A DNA stretch of 8,389 nucleotides from Nitrososphaerota archaeon (lineage in GTDB: Archaea > Thermoproteota > Nitrososphaeria > Nitrososphaerales > Gagatemarchaeaceae), in assembly GCA_005877365.1 (NCBI GenBank), contig VBPP01000141.1:20787-29175 (forward strand). Reading direction: 5' to 3'. Made by a program: the position numbers and the translations under genes. Shown piece after piece: positions 6,093-8,389 of the stretch; position 1 is the stretch's first letter, and each line of letters opens with the position of its first letter. The notes beneath the pieces are model-generated. The model was not told where the DNA came from and made no database searches. It saw only the letters and a list, made by a program, of their open reading frames with translations.

Positions 6093-7262
6093 TTGCCCCT
6101 CTTCAAGCCCGAACACAGGCAGCTACTGAAGGTGCTTCATCCGGCGCGTGAGGAGGAGGTCTCGGAGGTCCTCTCCGGACTCGCTGCATTCATGGAGGAG
6201 AAGATCTCGCCGCTCTCCCCAAGGTTCGATTCACTCGCAGAGAAGATTACCTCGGCGAGGAAGAGCCTCCTCGAGAACGGAATATGCCTGATTCCGTACC
6301 CTTCCCGATACGGTGGACTCGAACTTCCATTCTCTGCATACACGACCGCAATCGAGCTCGCCGGGGCGGCAGACGCCAGCGTCGCGCTCAGCGTCGCGAT
6401 TCACAATACGGTGGCCGACGGAATCTTTCTCTTCGGGAGCGAGGCGCAGAAGAAGACCTACCTTCCCGGGATAATATCCGGTAAGAAGCTCGCATCCTTC
6501 AGCCTCACCGAGCCCGCTTCAGGGTCAGACGCGAAGGCCGTCAGGACCACGGCGAGGCGGGTGGGGAGGGAGTACGTCTTGAATGGGACTAAGATGTTCA
6601 TCACGAACGCGGGGGAGGCCGACCTCTACTTTGTGCTGAGCGCAACCGAGAAGGGCCCGACCAGCTTTATCGTAGAGAAGTCGGCTCCGGGTCTCGAATT
6701 TGGGGAGGACCTGCCCAAGCTGGGAATGCGAGGGTCCAGGACGTCGGAGGTGCGGCTCACCGACTGCAGGACTTCCGCGGAGAACCTTGTGGGGAGGGAG
6801 GGGGAAGGATTCGAGCAGGTGAAGACGATGCTGAACTCCAGCAGGATCGTAATGGGAGCCCTCTGTGTGGGTGTCGCCCAGGTCGCCTACGAGAAGGCGG
6901 TCACTTACAGCAAGGAGAGAAGGGCATTCGGGGGACGCATCTCCGATTTTCAGCTTACCAGGGAGAAGATCGCTGATATGGTCACGGGAATCAGCGCGGC
7001 CCGCCTCCTCTGCCTCTACGCCTCCCGCCTGAAGGAGATGGGGCTCGAATTCTCATCGGAAGCGTCTCAGGCGAAGGTCTTCGCGACGGAGACATCGGTG
7101 AGGGTATGCGACCAAGCGATTCAGATCTTTGGGGGCCTCGGCTACACCTCCGAGGATGTGCACCGCCACTGGAGGGACGCCAGGCTTCTCACGATCGGGG
7201 AGGGCACCTCCGAGGTTCTCCGCATGTTGATCGCTAGCCGCGAGTTGGCGAAGTCGCTCTGA
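6093..7262 (+). CDS. Acyl-CoA dehydrogenase
   Basis: From TTG at 6093 this is a 389-residue FAD enzyme of the usual family length. Family blocks are SLTEPASGSDA (137-147, flavin and substrate contact), KLGMRGSRTSE (209-219), ERRAFGG (275-281), QIFGGLGY (344-351) and RDARLLTIGEGTSE (361-374). Glu370 in GEGTSE is at the position of the catalytic base of short- and medium-chain dehydrogenases. It would make the 2,3-double bond in an acyl-CoA and pass electrons to the ETF encoded directly behind it. Chain length cannot be read from sequence. A TTG at 6045 in the same frame would add 16 residues, overlap the longer PrpD start head to head, and lie upstream of the TATA-like box; the PLFKPEHR segment after 6093 is where family homology begins. 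The stop TGA overlaps the ETF beta start in CTGA. Confidence 0.92.
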   Translation: MPLFKPEHRQLLKVLHPAREEEVSEVLSGLAAFMEEKISPLSPRFDSLAEKITSARKSLLENGICLIPYPSRYGGLELPFSAYTTAIELAGAADASVALSVAIHNTVADGIFLFGSEAQKKTYLPGIISGKKLASFSLTEPASGSDAKAVRTTARRVGREYVLNGTKMFITNAGEADLYFVLSATEKGPTSFIVEKSAPGLEFGEDLPKLGMRGSRTSEVRLTDCRTSAENLVGREGEGFEQVKTMLNSSRIVMGALCVGVAQVAYEKAVTYSKERRAFGGRISDFQLTREKIADMVTGISAARLLCLYASRLKEMGLEFSSEASQAKVFATETSVRVCDQAIQIFGGLGYTSEDVHRHWRDARLLTIGEGTSEVLRMLIASRELAKSL

Positions 7263-8035
7263 AGATAGCCGTCTGCGTAAAGCAAGCTGTCGACGAAGTG
7301 GAACTCAGGCTGAACGCCTCGGGCACGCCTGACCTTTCGGGTGCACCCTCGAAGATGAGCACCTTCGACAAGAATGCGGTTGAGGAGTCGATCAGGCTGA
7401 AGGAGTCATCGGGCGGCAGCGTCACAATTATCACGGTCGGGAGGAGCGACGCAAGGAAGACGGTGAAGGAAGCACTGGCGATGGGTGGCGACAGAGGCTA
7501 CCTCGTCGTCGTCGTGGCCGAGCCCGACCCTCACGACAGCCTGACCACCGCCTACCTCCTCGCGAGAGCGATCGAGAGGGCCGGGCCGTTCGACCTCGTG
7601 TTCTGCGCGGAGGGTTCCTCCGATATTTACGCGGGGCAGGTCGGTCCGATGCTGTCGGAGTGGCTCGCTCTTCCATTCCTGGGCTACGTGAGGAAGGTCG
7701 AGATCAAGGACAGGGTGATTCGCTGCGAGCAGACCCTGGAGGAGAGCGTGAGAGTCCTGGAAGCAGAGCTACCCGCACTCGTCTCGGTCGTGAGCGAGAT
7801 CAACGAGCCGCGCTACCCGACCCTCCTTCAGATCATGCAGGCATCGAAGAAGCCGATCGAGGAGGTCGGGTCGGAGCTGCTGATTGATCGAAGAGCACCC
7901 CCCAGATTGGTGACGACGGCGGGGATGACAGCTCACGCGATGAGCAGGAAGCGCGTGATCTTCGAGGGAGGCCCCGAGGCGACCTCGAGAAAACTCGTCG
8001 AGGCCCTGAGGTCGGAGGGGGTGCTGAAGCGCTGA
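7259..8035 (+). CDS. etfB: Electron transfer flavoprotein, beta subunit (apparent CTG start)
   Basis: Counting from CTG at 7259 this is a 258-residue protein, the normal ETF beta length. It begins KIAVCVKQAVDE, matching the family's KIVVCVKQVPDT opening exactly at the first codon. Further segments are MSTFDKNAVEE (33-43), EALAMGGDRG (71-80, nucleotide-binding region), SSDIYAGQVGPML (120-132), and NEPRYPTL with MQASKKPIEE (182-202), the region containing the dehydrogenase-recognition loop. With the alpha subunit it carries electrons from acyl-CoA dehydrogenases to a quinone-linked acceptor. No ATG, GTG or TTG lies between the in-frame TAG at 7235 and GTG at 7298. Starting at 7298 would delete the first beta strand. 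CTG overlaps the dehydrogenase's TGA in CTGA, consistent with translational coupling, and no clear Shine-Dalgarno precedes it. Confidence 0.93.
   Translation: MKIAVCVKQAVDEVELRLNASGTPDLSGAPSKMSTFDKNAVEESIRLKESSGGSVTIITVGRSDARKTVKEALAMGGDRGYLVVVVAEPDPHDSLTTAYLLARAIERAGPFDLVFCAEGSSDIYAGQVGPMLSEWLALPFLGYVRKVEIKDRVIRCEQTLEESVRVLEAELPALVSVVSEINEPRYPTLLQIMQASKKPIEEVGSELLIDRRAPPRLVTTAGMTAHAMSRKRVIFEGGPEATSRKLVEALRSEGVLKR
8014..8022 (+). promoter_or_regulatory. Purine-rich ribosome-binding site candidate for ETF alpha
   Basis: GGAGGGGGT lies inside the 3' end of the ETF beta gene, 9-13 nt before the CTG at 8032 depending on the part paired. It supports initiation at that CTG; for the in-frame GTG at 8062 it would be too distant. 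Confidence 0.45.
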
Positions 8036-8389
8036 CGGGAACCGTCTGGAGCTACTCAGAGGTGAACTCAGTCGCGAGGGAGGTGGCTACCGCGGGGAGG
8101 GAGCTCACGGAGTCCCTCTCGGGTGAGCAACTATTCGTGGTAACCGAGCGGTCGAGGGCTGGCGAGGGAGCTGGGAAGGTCCTCCTGGTCGACGGCGGCG
8201 TGGAAGTAGAGGGAGACCCAGACCTGATCGCCGAAGCGCTGGCCCGGGCAGCGACGAAGAAGCGACCCTCCGCGATTCTCGTCGGGGCGACTCGGACGGG
8301 AAGAATCGTAGCGGCCAGGCTGGCTGCAAAGCTGAGGCTGGGATGCCTGAGTGATGTCTATCGTCTGAGGGTTCAGGGCTCCTCCATCG
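8032..8389 (+). CDS. etfA: Electron transfer flavoprotein, alpha subunit, N-terminal part (apparent CTG start; cut by the right edge)
   Basis: The 119 visible codons cover most of the N-terminal domain. The opening TGTVWSYSE matches the VWVxAE opening strand of ETF alpha, AGRELTESL (21-29) matches the following helix, and RPSAILVGATRTGRIVAARLAAKL (78-101, key residues GATRTGR and RLAAKL) is the hallmark strand-helix of the family. The C-terminal FAD-binding domain lies beyond the window. The first in-frame candidates are CTG at 8032, inside a CTGA overlap with the ETF beta stop, and GTG at 8062. The GTG would remove the conserved opening strand, so CTG is preferred. It is the third gene of the dehydrogenase-ETF operon; an ETF:quinone oxidoreductase (FixC-like) gene often follows in such operons and should be looked for to the right. 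Confidence 0.88.
   Translation, partial: MTGTVWSYSEVNSVAREVATAGRELTESLSGEQLFVVTERSRAGEGAGKVLLVDGGVEVEGDPDLIAEALARAATKKRPSAILVGATRTGRIVAARLAAKLRLGCLSDVYRLRVQGSSI

Noticed and set aside
7298..7300. GTG as the ETF beta start
   Set aside because: It would delete the conserved first strand KIAVCVKQ, which is intact upstream in the same frame.

Overview
The window looks like a compact, GC-rich archaeal chromosome segment. Three things point to Archaea: a protein similar over its whole length to Mer (F420-dependent methylenetetrahydromethanopterin reductase), an archaeal-type thiolase-like protein with degenerate motifs, and AT-rich TATA-like boxes about 26 nt upstream of likely start codons, as in leaderless archaeal promoters. 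A menaquinone-type UbiA prenyltransferase, a phosphosulfolactate synthase/HSA32-like protein and an acyl-CoA dehydrogenase with ETF suggest a non-methanogenic, respiring lineage. A Thermoproteota-type archaeon is my guess, held at low confidence. I see no tRNA, rRNA, CRISPR array or mobile element. Coding density is very high and no gene-free stretch reaches 300 bases.

Layout, left to right. A thiolase-like gene runs leftward off the left edge (1-1150, minus). A 119-bp divergent promoter region separates it from a rightward pair joined by an ATGA overlap: a Mer-like F420/flavin oxidoreductase and a MenA-like UbiA prenyltransferase. That pair ends tail to tail, with overlapping stop codons, against a leftward CPBP-family membrane protease. 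A 74-bp divergent region with a near-symmetric TATA element follows, then a rightward phosphosulfolactate synthase/HSA32-like gene that has no ATG, GTG or TTG at its expected start. It converges, 3 bp apart, on a leftward MmgE/PrpD gene. An 80-bp divergent promoter region framed by a perfect 8-bp inverted repeat leads into a rightward operon: acyl-CoA dehydrogenase, ETF beta, ETF alpha (the last cut by the right edge).

Functional reading: the right half fits short-chain acyl-CoA and probably propionate/2-methylcitrate oxidation. The dehydrogenase would pass electrons to ETF, which would normally feed a quinone pool through an ETF:quinone oxidoreductase. The MenA-like enzyme in the left half could help make that quinone. 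This link is inferred from family knowledge, not shown by the sequence.

The most unusual signal is in start codons. Both ETF genes appear to start at CTG inside a CTGA overlap with the preceding stop, where ATGA would be usual. The homologous N-termini begin exactly at those codons, and no ATG, GTG or TTG lies in frame upstream before the preceding in-frame stop (checked for ETF beta) or over the stretch checked (ETF alpha). With the phosphosulfolactate synthase-like gene, three of nine genes lack a canonical start at the expected N-terminus.
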